The notes: a model not told the origin generated them from the letters alone. 64,000 nt of DNA from an uncultured Bacteroidales bacterium (GCA_944323785.1 CALUTU010000004.1:62001-126000); one strand, 5' to 3'. Shown: positions 38,019-47,644, counted from the first letter of the stretch. A program made the numbers and translations.

Positions 38019-38475
38019 GACAATCAATCATTTAGGACGCAAGAGCGGTCACCGCAAGTCGATGCTTGCCAACATGGCCTGCTCGCTTATCCTCCACAAG
38101 AGGATTGAGACCACAGTCGCCAAGGCAAAAGCCCTGAGAGAGTATGTGGAGCCCCTGATTACCAAGTCAAAGGACGACTCTACCCACTCCCGCCGTACAG
38201 TCTTCGCCTACCTCAAGCAGAAGGAGGCCGTTACCGAGCTTTTCCGCAATGTGGCTCCCAAGATCGCTGACCGTCCCGGCGGATACACACGTATCATCAA
38301 GACCGGATTCCGTCAGGGTGACGCTGCCGATATGGCATTTATTGAACTTGTGGACTTCAACGATGCAGCACTTGGCACAAAAGATGCATCTAATAAGAAG
38401 ACATCTACCAGACGCAGCCGTAAGAAGACCGCAGCACCCAAGGAGGCTGAGAATACCGAGGCAAAATCTGAGTAA
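38005..38475 (+). CDS. rplQ: Ribosomal protein L17 with extended tail
   Basis: 156 residues. The L17 core covers about residues 1-115 ([20 protein letters not shown]). The rest is a lysine-, alanine- and threonine-rich tail, common in Bacteroidota. The ATG lies within the end of rpoA (14-base overlap). No terminator hairpin follows before the next promoter. Confidence 0.97.
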   Translation: MRHNRTINHLGRKSGHRKSMLANMACSLILHKRIETTVAKAKALREYVEPLITKSKDDSTHSRRTVFAYLKQKEAVTELFRNVAPKIADRPGGYTRIIKTGFRQGDAADMAFIELVDFNDAALGTKDASNKKTSTRRSRKKTAAPKEAENTEAKSE

Positions 38476-38478
38476 ATG

Positions 38479-38508
38479 TTGTTTGAAAAGATAATTTTTT
38501 TACATTTG
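38479..38508 (+). promoter_or_regulatory. Promoter for the lipoprotein gene after rplQ
   Basis: TTG at 38479-38481 and TACATTTG at 38501-38508 are 19 bases apart, matching the Bacteroidota -33/-7 pair. The lipoprotein gene begins 39 bases downstream. Confidence 0.7.
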
Positions 38509-38546
38509 TGAAAATTTACAACATTACAAACTAATTTAAAGTACTT

Positions 38547-39638
38547 ATGAAAAGAATTTTTTATTTTGCTGCTATGGCGCTTGCCGCATGTGCAGTGATG
38601 GTATCCTGCGAAAAGGAGCAGGACAACAAGCCTAACACTGATATTGATCAGCCCGGAGAAGTGACAAAGCTCGCTACTCCCAAGGTTTCCGTTGAGATTG
38701 ACGGTGACAATATCGTAGTATCCTGGGAGGCTGTTGAGAATGCCGGTTCTTACAGTTATGTATTTAATGCCGAGTCAGCCCAGACAACAACCGAGACAAC
38801 TGTTACACGTCCCACATCAGATTTTGAATTCGGAACAGAGAATACAGTTCTTGTAACAGCTATGCCTGCCGAGGGTGACGATGCTCATACAGCATCCAAT
38901 GCTGGTGTTGCAAACTTCACAGTGACTGCTCCTGAACCTGAACCTCTGGAACCCGGTGAGTATATGACAGCTGAGAATATGTCAGAACTTCTCGGAACAT
39001 GGACAGTGACAACTACAGGTACATTCTCATGGCCGGAGGATCCGGAAAATCCTGGCTTTGTTATGCCTCAGTATACGGCAGTGCCCAGAACATTTGAAGT
39101 CACAATTGAAGATTATGGAACGGACACTCTTATGATGACAGGATGGTCGGTTTTGGGCGCGGATATACCTACGCTGATAGTTTCAGATCCCAATCCCTCC
39201 GGAGAGGAGGTACTGCCTATAGGGCCTGTGACTATGATTCAAGTTGGAGATCCAAGTCAGGGTTATGCGCCTTGTTGGTATACTGTCGGAGCTGACGGTA
39301 GTGGTTTCCCTATGCAGCCTCTGCTTCCTTATGCTTTCACAAAGAAGGAAGACGGAACCATAGTAGGAAAAGCTCTGACATATACGCTTTCTTACACTGA
39401 CGGGACACAGGTTGATTTAACAGTCGCTTCATATGAAATATATGCAATAGCAGTTGATGGATCTGGTAATTACAACATTTACACCGAACTTTGTGATGGT
39501 GCGGCAGGTGGTGATTTTACGATGGTTAAGAAGGGTTCCGCATCTGCTGCTCCTGCTTATGCTCCAAATGTTGTTACAATTATGAATCCTGTAATAATGC
39601 CGACAATGTCAGGCAATGTAAATTGTGTTCTAAGATAA
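38547..39638 (+). CDS. Lipoprotein with a fibronectin III-like domain
   Basis: 363 residues. The signal ends in MVSC (Cys about 21), and the first mature residues are acidic (EKEQDNKPNTD), as in surface-exported Bacteroidota lipoproteins. Residues about 42-130 look like a fibronectin III domain (TPKVSVEIDGDNIVVSWEAVENAGSYSYVF), followed by a PEPEPLEPGEY linker. A beta-rich domain (about 145-363), starting with LLGTWTVTT, has no family I recognise. Codon use is more AT-rich than in the ribosomal genes next door. It has its own promoter and terminator. Confidence 0.8.
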   Translation: MKRIFYFAAMALAACAVMVSCEKEQDNKPNTDIDQPGEVTKLATPKVSVEIDGDNIVVSWEAVENAGSYSYVFNAESAQTTTETTVTRPTSDFEFGTENTVLVTAMPAEGDDAHTASNAGVANFTVTAPEPEPLEPGEYMTAENMSELLGTWTVTTTGTFSWPEDPENPGFVMPQYTAVPRTFEVTIEDYGTDTLMMTGWSVLGADIPTLIVSDPNPSGEEVLPIGPVTMIQVGDPSQGYAPCWYTVGADGSGFPMQPLLPYAFTKKEDGTIVGKALTYTLSYTDGTQVDLTVASYEIYAIAVDGSGNYNIYTELCDGAAGGDFTMVKKGSASAAPAYAPNVVTIMNPVIMPTMSGNVNCVLR

Positions 39639-39660
39639 CACGCTTTACAGCAGTATATTC

Positions 39661-39696
39661 GAGGATGGCTCGGCAACGGGTCATCCTCTTTTTTTT
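39661..39696 (+). terminator. Intrinsic terminator after the lipoprotein gene
   Basis: GAGGATG (39661-39667) pairs with CATCCTC (39682-39688) around a 14-base loop, followed by eight T. It is a textbook terminator closing the ribosomal/lipoprotein unit. Confidence 0.85.
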
Positions 39697-39717
39697 ATAG
39701 TACGGTGTGATTTTTGT

Positions 39718-39725
39718 TACTTTTG
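39718..39725 (+). promoter_or_regulatory. -7 element for gpmI
   Basis: TACTTTTG matches TAnnTTTG, 26 bases before the gpmI start and just after the terminator. No clear -33 TTG. Confidence 0.5.
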
Positions 39726-39751
39726 TGCCCGGATTAGAATTGTGAAATATT

Positions 39752-41296
39752 ATGGACAAGAAAGTATTACTTATGATCCTCGACGGCTGGGGCGAGGGCA
39801 GGCACGACCGCTCCAACGCCATCTACACTCAGGGGACTCCCAATCTCGACAAGCTCAGGGCGCAGTATCCCGTGTCGTTTCTTAAGGCCTGCGGTGAGGA
39901 CGTGGGGCTTCCCGCCGGACAGATGGGCAACTCCGAGGTGGGACACCTCAACATCGGCGCAGGCCGCATCGTATATCAGGACCTGGTCAAGATCAACATG
40001 GCCTGCAGCCAGCACAAACTTCTGGAAAACAAGGAAATCAAAGCAGCATACGACTATGTGGCCTCCAGCGGCAGGGCCCTGCACTTCTTCGGACTGTGCT
40101 CCCACGGCGGAGTCCACAGCTCCCTGGCACATCTCTACGAGTTCCTCGAGGTGGCCGCACAGTATCAGCTGCCCAAGGTATATGTCCACTGCTTCATGGA
40201 CGGCCGCGACTGCGATCCCCGCAGCGGCAAGGGCTTCATCGAGGAGCTGCAGGCCAAGTGCGCTGAACTCCGTGCCAAATACCCCGATCCCTCGCAGGGT
40301 CCCGTCATCGCCAGCATCATCGGCCGCTACTACGCCATGGACCGCGACAAGAGGTGGGACCGCGTCAAGATGGCCTACGACTTAGTAGTAAGCGGTGAGG
40401 GCGAGAAGTTCACCGACCCCGTAGCCGCCATGCAGAGTTCCTACGACGAGGGCGTGACCGACGAGTTCGTAAAGCCTCACTGCGGCGTGGATGCCGCCGG
40501 CAAGCCCCTGGGACTCATCTCAGAGGGTGATGCCGTCATTTTCTACAACTTCCGCAACGACCGCGCCCGCGAGATTACCGCAGTGCTCACGCAGCAGGAT
40601 ATGCCGGAGCAGGGCATGAAGACCATTCCCCTGTACTACTGCTGCCTGACCCCCTACGACGACAAGTTCACCGGACTGCACATCCTCTTCGACAAGGAGA
40701 ATGTGCCCGACACCATCGGTGAGGTAGTCTCCAAGGCCGGACGCAGGCAGCTCCGCATCGCCGAGACCGAGAAATACGCTCATGTGACCTTCTTCTTCTC
40801 CGGCGGACGCGAGGAGCCTTTCGAGGGCGAGTCCCGCGTCCTCATCAACTCCCCCAAGGTGGCCACCTACGACCTCAAGCCCGAGATGTCCGCTCCCGAG
40901 GTGACTGAGGCTCTCATAGCCGAGTTGAAAAAAGGCGTACACGACATGGTCATCCTCAACTTCGCCAATGGTGACATGGTAGGCCACACCGGAGTCTACG
41001 AGGCCATCTGCAAGGCCGTCAAGACCGTGGACGAGTGCGTGGCCAAGGTAGTCGAGGCCGCCAGGGCCAACGGTTACAGCGTGCTTATCACCGCCGACCA
41101 CGGCAACGCCGACCACGCAGTCAACGAGGACGGTACCCCCAACACCGCCCACTCCCTCAACGTAGTGCCCTTCATCGCCGTGGACGACGATGTCAAGAGC
41201 CTCCGCGACGGCCGCCTGGCCGACATCGCCCCCACCATGCTCAAGCTCATGGGCATCCCCGCCCCCGCCGACATGACCGGCGAGCCCCTCTTCTAA
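39752..41296 (+). CDS. gpmI: 2,3-bisphosphoglycerate-independent phosphoglycerate mutase
   Basis: 514 residues, the family length. [11 protein letters not shown] opens the phosphatase domain. The phospho-serine nucleophile is in [17 protein letters not shown], and metal ligands lie in FCMDGRD-like and [10 protein letters not shown] segments. It interconverts 3- and 2-phosphoglycerate in glycolysis. It stands alone, ended by the hairpin at 41322. Confidence 0.97.
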   Translation: MDKKVLLMILDGWGEGRHDRSNAIYTQGTPNLDKLRAQYPVSFLKACGEDVGLPAGQMGNSEVGHLNIGAGRIVYQDLVKINMACSQHKLLENKEIKAAYDYVASSGRALHFFGLCSHGGVHSSLAHLYEFLEVAAQYQLPKVYVHCFMDGRDCDPRSGKGFIEELQAKCAELRAKYPDPSQGPVIASIIGRYYAMDRDKRWDRVKMAYDLVVSGEGEKFTDPVAAMQSSYDEGVTDEFVKPHCGVDAAGKPLGLISEGDAVIFYNFRNDRAREITAVLTQQDMPEQGMKTIPLYYCCLTPYDDKFTGLHILFDKENVPDTIGEVVSKAGRRQLRIAETEKYAHVTFFFSGGREEPFEGESRVLINSPKVATYDLKPEMSAPEVTEALIAELKKGVHDMVILNFANGDMVGHTGVYEAICKAVKTVDECVAKVVEAARANGYSVLITADHGNADHAVNEDGTPNTAHSLNVVPFIAVDDDVKSLRDGRLADIAPTMLKLMGIPAPADMTGEPLF

Positions 41297-41321
41297 AGCA
41301 CATATTTCATCACGATACCGC

Positions 41322-41364
41322 ACAGCCGGAGCCGTCCACATTGGATTGCCCGGCTGTTGGTTTT
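41322..41364 (+). terminator. Terminator after gpmI
   Basis: ACAGCCGG (41322-41329) pairs with CCGGCTGT (41350-41357); TGGTTTTA follows. The T run is short, so strength is uncertain. Confidence 0.5.
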
Positions 41365-41434
41365 ATCAGCAGTCAGTTTGCGGGAAAGGCGCAGGTTGTT
41401 AAGTGTCTGATAATCATCGACAACCTGCGTTGAG

Positions 41435-41478
41435 AAGGTGCCCTGTCGCCGTTTGAAACGCCGACGCGACACCTTTTT
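41435..41478 (+). terminator. Second terminator-like hairpin before the B12 leader
   Basis: AAGGTG (41435-41440) pairs with CACCTT (41470-41475), with GTCG/CGAC and CGTTT/AAACG pairs inside, followed by a T-rich end. It would insulate the riboswitch from upstream transcription. Confidence 0.45.
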
Positions 41479-41601
41479 AAGAAACTAACTGAAAGACAGT
41501 CAGCGATATACGGACTTGCAACCTTGCCCCGCTATAATCAATAGTGCCGTCCCACTGGAGTGGTTGCAGACGGATATTGTATGGATATTGAAAAAAATCT
41601 C

Positions 41602-41609
41602 TATATTTG
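41602..41609 (+). promoter_or_regulatory. -7 element of the B12 operon
   Basis: TATATTTG followed by C matches TAnnTTTG. Transcription would start at or just before the riboswitch aptamer. A TTG at 41577-41579 lies 22 bases upstream, slightly wide. Confidence 0.6.
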
Positions 41610-41610
41610 C

Positions 41611-41795
41611 GGGCGCAACGGTTCCTCTGCGGAGGATTAAAAGGGAACCGGGTGAGAGTCCCGGACAGTTCCCGCTGCTGTGAGTTCCTATGATGTTCCG
41701 GCACTTTTGCCACTGATGCCCTGGGAGATTGACCGTCTGCCGGGATTCGGGAAGGCGTCCGGAGCGGAACGAGTCAGAAGACCTGCCTTGCGACA
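41611..41795 (+). ncRNA. Cobalamin riboswitch
   Basis: The class-defining parts are in order: AAAGGGAACCGGGTGAGAGT with CCCGG (about 41640-41663), CCCGCTGCTGTGA, GCCACTG (41709-41715), GGGAAGGCG (about 41749-41757), and the B12 box AGTCAGAAGACCTGCC (41772-41787). P1 forms between CGCAA (41614-41618) and TTGCG (41788-41792). The 94-base stretch to the btuB-like start should contain the expression platform; no T-run terminator is seen, so control of translation is more likely. Confidence 0.93.
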
Positions 41796-41889
41796 CGGAT
41801 CAGCGGCCTACGGGTGTTTAGGCTCCGGACTCTAGAGGTCTTCGCGGCGTTTCTGCCCTTCAAGCTGCTGTCCATTTTAGGAAAAGAAT

Positions 41890-43992
41890 ATGGCAGTGCG
41901 ATTCATAGATAGAATGATGTTTCCTGTAGTGCTGACGGTGTCGGCCCTGACGGCATTTCTGCTGTCGGCCGCTCCTGTAGCGTACGGAGCGCGGGTGAGC
42001 CCGGCTGAAAGAGCCCGGGCAGCTGCTGTATACGATATGCCAGCAAGTGCGGCAGATACGATCCCGGAAGAGGATACGGTCTATGCATTGGATGAAGTGA
42101 TGGTGGTGGCCACCCGCACCTCGCAGGAGATAGTGCCGGTGCAGATGCTCTCGGGCGAGAAGCTGCGCACTCTGGGCACACATTCCATAGCTGATGCGAT
42201 ACGGTATTTCTCGGGAGTGCAGATTAAGGACTACGGCGGTATCGGCGGGCTCAAGACGATAAATGTCCGTAGCCTCGGCAGCCAGCATGTGGGAGTGTTC
42301 TACGACGGTGTGGAGCTGGGCAATGCGCAGAACGGAATAGTGGACCTGGGGCGGTTCTCCTTAGACAATATGGAGTCAGTATCCCTGTACAACGGCCAGA
42401 AGAGCTCGACTCTCCAGTCGGCCAAGGACTATGCCTCGGCGACGGCGGTCTATCTGCAGACCAAGAAGCCCCGCTTTGAGGACGGGAAACGCAACAACTG
42501 GAACTTCGGCCTCAAGGGCGGCTCGTTCGCCACGGTCAACCCGTCGGTGCTGTGGGAACACAGGATATCGGACCGGGTATCGCTCTCGGCCAGTACGGAG
42601 TTTCTGTATACTTCGGGCCGCTATAAGTTCACGTATGCCAAACAGAACGGCTATGACACGACTGGCATCAGGCAGAACGGGGATATCCGCATGACCCGGG
42701 CCGAGGTGGCCCTCTTCGGGGATATCGAGAACGGCTGGTGGAAGGCCAAGGCTTACTTTTACGACTCGGAGAGGGGTTATCCCGGGGCTGTAGTCAGAGG
42801 TGAGTTCGTGCATCAGGACCGGCAGTGGGATGACAATTTTTTCGTGCAGGGCTCATTGCAGAAGGATTTCACCAAGTGGTATTCGCTGCTTCTGAACGGC
42901 AAGTACGCTTACGACTATCTCCGCTATCTTTCTGACCCGCGTCTGGATGTGACCACTATGTACGTGGACAACCGTTACCGTCAGCAGGAGGCGTATTTCT
43001 CGGTGGCGCACAGGTTCAAGCCGTTCAAGTGGTGGGAATTGTCTCTGGCTACGGACTTTCAGTGGAACAGTCTGGATGCAGATATGCGCGATTTCGTATA
43101 TCCCATGCGCTGGTCGGCATATGGAGCTGCGGCGACGGCCTTTGAGTTCGGAGGCTTCAAGCTGTCGGCATCACTTCTGTACATATTCGTCCACGATGTG
43201 CTGCGCTCCGGCAGCGGCAGGGTGGACGACAGGCACAACCTCTCACCGTCGGTGATAGCCTCATGGAAGCCGTTCCGGAATACGGACTTGGAGTTCAGGG
43301 CCTTCTACAAGAAGTCCTACCGTATGCCTACTTTCAATGACCTCTATTACACTTTTACCGGAGTGTCCTGGCTGGAGCCGGAGGAGACCACTCAGTACGA
43401 TTTCGGGACTACCTGGTCGCTGATACGCCGCAGCGGATGGTTCAGAGGCGTGGACGTGCAGGGCGACTTCTATTTCAATCAGGTGGACAACAAGATAGTG
43501 GCTATGCCTACCTCGAACCAGTTCAGGTGGACGATGATGAATCTGGGATATGTGGAGATATTGGGGACAGACATCGCGGCCCAGGGCTATTTCCGCTTAG
43601 GACCGGTTGATGTGTCTCCGAGGGTGAGCTACACTTTCCAGCGGGCCCGGGACTTGTCGGATCCGGCCTCGGAATGGTACGGCGGGCAGGTGCCGTACAT
43701 TCCATTGCACAGCTGTTCGGTGACTGTGGGCGCGGCTCTGCGCAGCTGGTCGCTCAACTACAGCTTCATCTATACCGGAGAGCGGTACGAGTCCGTCGCC
43801 AACATCCCGGAGAATTATTCCCAGCCTTGGTACACCCACGATGTGTCCCTGACCAAGTCGTTTGAGTTCAGCGGATGGGAGCTGAGGGCCACGCTCCTGG
43901 TCAACAATATCCTCAATCAGCAGTACGAGGTGGTCCAGTGTTACCCGATGCCGGGCACCAATTTCATGATTAAAGTCAATTTTATAATATGA
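41890..43992 (+). CDS. btuB: TonB-dependent outer membrane receptor, BtuB-type
   Basis: 700 residues. A signal peptide (about 1-33) is followed by a plug domain (about 70-185; TSQEIVPVQMLSGEKL, YGGIGGLKTINVRSLGSQHVGVFYDGV) and a 22-strand barrel ending in aromatic FMIKVNFII. The upstream cobalamin riboswitch and the downstream BtuG-like gene identify the cargo as B12-type corrinoids. The start codon is preceded by AGGAAAAG. The stop overlaps the next start (ATGA at 43989-43992). Confidence 0.93.
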   Translation: MAVRFIDRMMFPVVLTVSALTAFLLSAAPVAYGARVSPAERARAAAVYDMPASAADTIPEEDTVYALDEVMVVATRTSQEIVPVQMLSGEKLRTLGTHSIADAIRYFSGVQIKDYGGIGGLKTINVRSLGSQHVGVFYDGVELGNAQNGIVDLGRFSLDNMESVSLYNGQKSSTLQSAKDYASATAVYLQTKKPRFEDGKRNNWNFGLKGGSFATVNPSVLWEHRISDRVSLSASTEFLYTSGRYKFTYAKQNGYDTTGIRQNGDIRMTRAEVALFGDIENGWWKAKAYFYDSERGYPGAVVRGEFVHQDRQWDDNFFVQGSLQKDFTKWYSLLLNGKYAYDYLRYLSDPRLDVTTMYVDNRYRQQEAYFSVAHRFKPFKWWELSLATDFQWNSLDADMRDFVYPMRWSAYGAAATAFEFGGFKLSASLLYIFVHDVLRSGSGRVDDRHNLSPSVIASWKPFRNTDLEFRAFYKKSYRMPTFNDLYYTFTGVSWLEPEETTQYDFGTTWSLIRRSGWFRGVDVQGDFYFNQVDNKIVAMPTSNQFRWTMMNLGYVEILGTDIAAQGYFRLGPVDVSPRVSYTFQRARDLSDPASEWYGGQVPYIPLHSCSVTVGAALRSWSLNYSFIYTGERYESVANIPENYSQPWYTHDVSLTKSFEFSGWELRATLLVNNILNQQYEVVQCYPMPGTNFMIKVNFII

Positions 43993-45167
43993 GAAGAAAT
44001 ACCGCAAATATCATTTTTACAGGGCTGCTGTACCTTTGTCTTGTCGGCTGCCTGTTCTCCTGTCGCAAGGATGAGTCTGTCCTACGTGGTGAGGGAGACC
44101 ATGTCGGAGGAGATGATAGCGGAGAGATCAAGGGATTCTTCCTGCTCAACGAGGGAAATATGGGCAGCAACAAGGCCACTCTTGATTATTACGATTACGA
44201 GTCGGGGGTCTACACGCGAAACATCTATCCTGAGCGTAATCCCGGTGTGGCTCTTGAGCTAGGGGACGTGGGCAATGACCTGGGGGTCTACGGCGGCAAG
44301 CTCTATGCTGTCATCAACTGCTCGAACCTCGTGGAGGTCATGGATGCGGAGACAGCCGTGCATGTAGCGGAAATACCCCTGCCCAATTGCCGGTACATAG
44401 TCTTTGACGGCGGTTATGCATATGTGAGTTCCTATGCCGGAGCCGTGGAGTTCGACCCTGAGTACCGGCGGGGATATGTGGCAAAGATAGATACGGTGAC
44501 AATGCAGGTGGTCGATACCTGTGGAGTGGGCTATCAGCCGGAGGAGATGGCCGTGGTGTCAGGCCGGCTCTATGTGGCCAATTCGGGCGGATACATGGCT
44601 CCGGACTACGACAGCACTGTGTCGGTGATAGATCTGGCTACTTTCGAGATTGTGAATGAGATAGAGGTGACTCCCAACCTGCATCAGATGAAACTGGGGG
44701 GAGACGGGATGCTTTACGTGTCTTCACGCGGAGATTATTACGGCCTTCAGTCCTCCACATACATCATCGACCCTTCCACTGACGAGGTCGTGGAGGAACT
44801 GGAACTGCTGCCCAGCAGCGATATGGCGGTCTACGGCGATTATCTGTACGTTATCTCTCACTCCTGGAGCAACGTATCGCTGGACTACCGGACCGGTTAC
44901 GCAGTGCTAGATACCCGGGACGGGGTGACGGTGACCCGCAACTTCATCACGGACGGCACCGAGGACGGGATAACCACACCTTACTGCATAGCCGTCAATC
45001 CTGCAAACGGAGACATCTTCCTGACCGATGCCAAGGACCATGTGACTCCCGGCTACATACACTGCTACGGGCAGGACGGTGTCCGCAAGTGGTCGGCACG
45101 CACAGGCGATATTCCCGGTCACATAGTGTTTACCACCAAACAGTTAAAACCATTGGAACAAATTTAA
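43989..45167 (+). CDS. btuG: BtuG-type surface B12-binding beta-propeller lipoprotein
   Basis: 392 residues. The signal ends LFSC, followed by an acidic segment typical of surface lipoproteins. The body is a seven-bladed propeller of YncE/DUF5074 type, with repeats such as GKLYAVINCSN, GRLYVANSGG and GMLYVSSRGD. In Bacteroides, BtuG caps BtuB on the cell surface and binds B12 with extreme affinity. The 4-base overlap with btuB supports the same complex here. Assignment to BtuG is by architecture and context. Confidence 0.85.
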   Translation: MRRNTANIIFTGLLYLCLVGCLFSCRKDESVLRGEGDHVGGDDSGEIKGFFLLNEGNMGSNKATLDYYDYESGVYTRNIYPERNPGVALELGDVGNDLGVYGGKLYAVINCSNLVEVMDAETAVHVAEIPLPNCRYIVFDGGYAYVSSYAGAVEFDPEYRRGYVAKIDTVTMQVVDTCGVGYQPEEMAVVSGRLYVANSGGYMAPDYDSTVSVIDLATFEIVNEIEVTPNLHQMKLGGDGMLYVSSRGDYYGLQSSTYIIDPSTDEVVEELELLPSSDMAVYGDYLYVISHSWSNVSLDYRTGYAVLDTRDGVTVTRNFITDGTEDGITTPYCIAVNPANGDIFLTDAKDHVTPGYIHCYGQDGVRKWSARTGDIPGHIVFTTKQLKPLEQI

Positions 45168-45187
45168 ATTTTTAAAATTTTATAAAA

Positions 45188-45961
45188 ATGAACCACATTC
45201 TTAAAATTTCCCTTGCGGCCGCTGCCGCAGTTATTCTCACCGCATCATGCGAGAAACATATGGGCACCACCACCTACAATACTCTGACTTTCGAAGGCAG
45301 TAAATGGGATGCTCTCATAGACAGTCCGCAGTACGGCGGGCCTCTGCTTTACGGCGATATGGTCAGCGGAGTTGACTATAGTTGGGTCGATGAAGGTAAT
45401 ACATTCCTTGCCTCAGAACTATGTGAAACAGGTGGTGTCGCCATCTACTGGAACGGAGGCCACGCCATATCCAATTATGTGGGACAGGAGCCGACTACGG
45501 ATTATACCCTGCAACTGGCCATACCCCTAGAGAGCGGCCACGACGGCTCTAAGAACTTCTGCGTACACAACGGATTCACCAGCGAATATTCAAGTGTTAC
45601 AGGTTACTTCTACTTCGCTGACGGTGAAAACATCAACCGCACGATTGAAAGCATGTATGTCACCAACACATCCTACTATCTCGGAACTGTCGAGACTCTG
45701 GCCACAGACATCGACTGGACCAAGATTACTGCAACTGGATATGATGGGGACGGTAAAATTACCGGAACCAGTGAGTTCTACCTGACAGAAAACGGGAAAA
45801 GCATCAACGAATGGACGCGCTGGGATCTTACATCCCTGGGCTCACCGGTAAAAGTGACGTTCGACATCACCTCTTCCATCCAGAATGAATACGGCATGGC
45901 AGTACCGGCATATTTCGCATACGACGATGTTACCGTCAAGACATTGTTTCCTTATGAATAA
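45188..45961 (+). CDS. btuH: DUF4465 lipoprotein, BtuH-like
   Basis: 257 residues. The signal ends at LTASC (Cys about 21). The DUF4465 body includes FEGSKWDALIDSPQYGGPLLYG and an end with AYFAYDDVTVKTL. DUF4465-containing BtuH proteins are described as a second class of surface B12-binding lipoproteins in Bacteroidota, to my recollection. Being third in a riboswitch-controlled operon after btuB and btuG fits. The name is given by family and position; binding is not shown. Confidence 0.7.
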   Translation: MNHILKISLAAAAAVILTASCEKHMGTTTYNTLTFEGSKWDALIDSPQYGGPLLYGDMVSGVDYSWVDEGNTFLASELCETGGVAIYWNGGHAISNYVGQEPTTDYTLQLAIPLESGHDGSKNFCVHNGFTSEYSSVTGYFYFADGENINRTIESMYVTNTSYYLGTVETLATDIDWTKITATGYDGDGKITGTSEFYLTENGKSINEWTRWDLTSLGSPVKVTFDITSSIQNEYGMAVPAYFAYDDVTVKTLFPYE

Positions 45962-45973
45962 AACCGACCTGCA

Positions 45974-47644
45974 TTGAAACATTTTTCTGCATTCATATTT
46001 TCAATAGTTTTCGTTATTACCGGGTGCAGGGAGCAACGCGGCTCTCTGCCTCCGGTAATTGTACTTGAACAGCAGCTATACGAGACAGTTGTCGGAGAGC
46101 CGGTAACCGTTGCACCCCAGTACGAGAACTGCGGGGACGGGACAGTGTACCTCTGGACCTGTGACGGGGAGACTCTGTCCACGGAGCCGTCCCTGACATT
46201 TTCCCGGAATGTGCGGGGAGAATACTGGATACAGCTGACAGTCGGCAATTCCGCCGGAGAGGACAGGGCAGAGATCCGTATCGACGTCTATGACGTGGCT
46301 CCTCCCGAGATATCCTTGCCTGGAGCGGCTGCCGGATTCTCGGTCCTGAAAGATTCGTCCCTGGTGCTGGCTCCGGAAGTCCGGTCCGCTCTGTCTGTCA
46401 CATATTCGTGGAGTATTGACGGGACGCCTGTCTCCGCTGATTCTGTCCTGACATTCCCTACCGATGAGACGGGGCTGTTTGAGGTAAGCTTCAGCGCTGA
46501 GAACCGCGACGGAGCTGACGAGATAGAGTTTACCGTAGAAGTGCTCAGCCCCGGGGATGCGTTCTCCTGGACATTTGACCGGACGGAATACGGCATAAGT
46601 TCCGGACGGAGCCTGCTGCTGCGGCCGCTGGATATCGAATATCCTTTCGATGCCGTGTACATCTGGAGCGTGGACGGGAACGAGGTGCAGGGCGGTCAGG
46701 CACCGGAGTATGTGTTTGACATTACTTCCGAGGGCAGCCATACCGTGAATGTGACCATGCGGAACTCCTATACCACTGCCTCGCAGGATCTGACGGTGAT
46801 AGTTCTGCCTGCCGAGGGCACCTATTTCCGCCCTGCTGTCGGCTCCAGCAGCCCGCTGATCTCACAGGTCTACGAATATACCCCTGCCCCCGGTCAGTTC
46901 ATCAACGAGGGCTATACCGCAGCCACGTCGGCCGAGGCCTGTGACTATGCCTTTCAGCGTCTGTCGGAAGGTCAGTTCGTATCGCTAGGAGCTTTCGGTG
47001 GCTATATCACCGTCGGCTTCGACCACAGCGTGGAAAGCGGCGGTGAGGGGGCATTGGATCTGCAGATTACCGGCAACGCCCACAGTTCGTCCTCAGAGCC
47101 CGGCATCATCTGGGTCAGCCAGGACGAGAACGGCAACGGTCTGCCCGACGACACCTGGTACGAGCTGCGCGGCTCCGAATACGGCAAGCCGGAGACCTGG
47201 CGGGACTATGCCGTCACCTATTACAGACCTGCTGAGAACGGGATGAGCATCGAATGGACCGACAACCGCGGAGGCTCCGGAACCATAGACTACCTTCCGG
47301 CCTACCATCATCAGGACACCTACTTCCCCGCATGGATTACCTCCGGCAGCTACACCCTGCGCGGCACCCGCCTCGAAGACCGTATTGAAGACCAGAACGG
47401 CAACGGCTCGCTGTGGATAGGACATCCGTTTGACTGGGGCTATGCCGACAACTGGAGCGAGACAGACCCCGACATCGACAAGTTCAGCATATCCAATGCA
47501 GTGCGCTGGGACGGAGAACCGGTCGGCCTGAAATACATCGACTTCGTCAAGATCCAGTGCGGTGTCCAGGCCAAGGGCGGCTGGACCGGCGAGCAGTCCA
47601 CCGAACTCACCCTCATCCGCGACATACACCTATTTGAAATCTAG
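45974..47644 (+). CDS. PKD-like lipoprotein of the B12 locus
   Basis: 556 residues from TTG 45974. The frame has a stop just upstream (the btuH TAA at 45959-45961) and no ATG before the signal, so TTG is the only sensible start. The lipobox is VITGC (Cys about 18). Three PKD/Ig-like domains follow (about 25-110, 110-195, 200-280; with VYLWTCDGE, TYSWSIDGT and VYIWSVDGN). The C-terminal domain (about 285-556) contains DENGNGLPDDTWYELRGSEYG, a calcium-loop-like motif. Its role in B12 handling is unknown. The stop overlaps the Rpn gene stop. Confidence 0.78.
   Translation: MKHFSAFIFSIVFVITGCREQRGSLPPVIVLEQQLYETVVGEPVTVAPQYENCGDGTVYLWTCDGETLSTEPSLTFSRNVRGEYWIQLTVGNSAGEDRAEIRIDVYDVAPPEISLPGAAAGFSVLKDSSLVLAPEVRSALSVTYSWSIDGTPVSADSVLTFPTDETGLFEVSFSAENRDGADEIEFTVEVLSPGDAFSWTFDRTEYGISSGRSLLLRPLDIEYPFDAVYIWSVDGNEVQGGQAPEYVFDITSEGSHTVNVTMRNSYTTASQDLTVIVLPAEGTYFRPAVGSSSPLISQVYEYTPAPGQFINEGYTAATSAEACDYAFQRLSEGQFVSLGAFGGYITVGFDHSVESGGEGALDLQITGNAHSSSSEPGIIWVSQDENGNGLPDDTWYELRGSEYGKPETWRDYAVTYYRPAENGMSIEWTDNRGGSGTIDYLPAYHHQDTYFPAWITSGSYTLRGTRLEDRIEDQNGNGSLWIGHPFDWGYADNWSETDPDIDKFSISNAVRWDGEPVGLKYIDFVKIQCGVQAKGGWTGEQSTELTLIRDIHLFEI

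Larger units (their letters stand above)
41297..41601. other. Intergenic region with three hairpins
   Basis: About 300 bases without a gene. The hairpins are at 41322-41357 (ACAGCCGG/CCGGCTGT, terminator of gpmI), 41390-41429 (CGCAGGTTGT/ACAACCTGCG, perfect 10-base arms with a 20-base loop) and 41435-41475 (AAGGTG/CACCTT with inner pairing, then T5). The remainder to 41601 has no evident structure. Confidence 0.6.
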
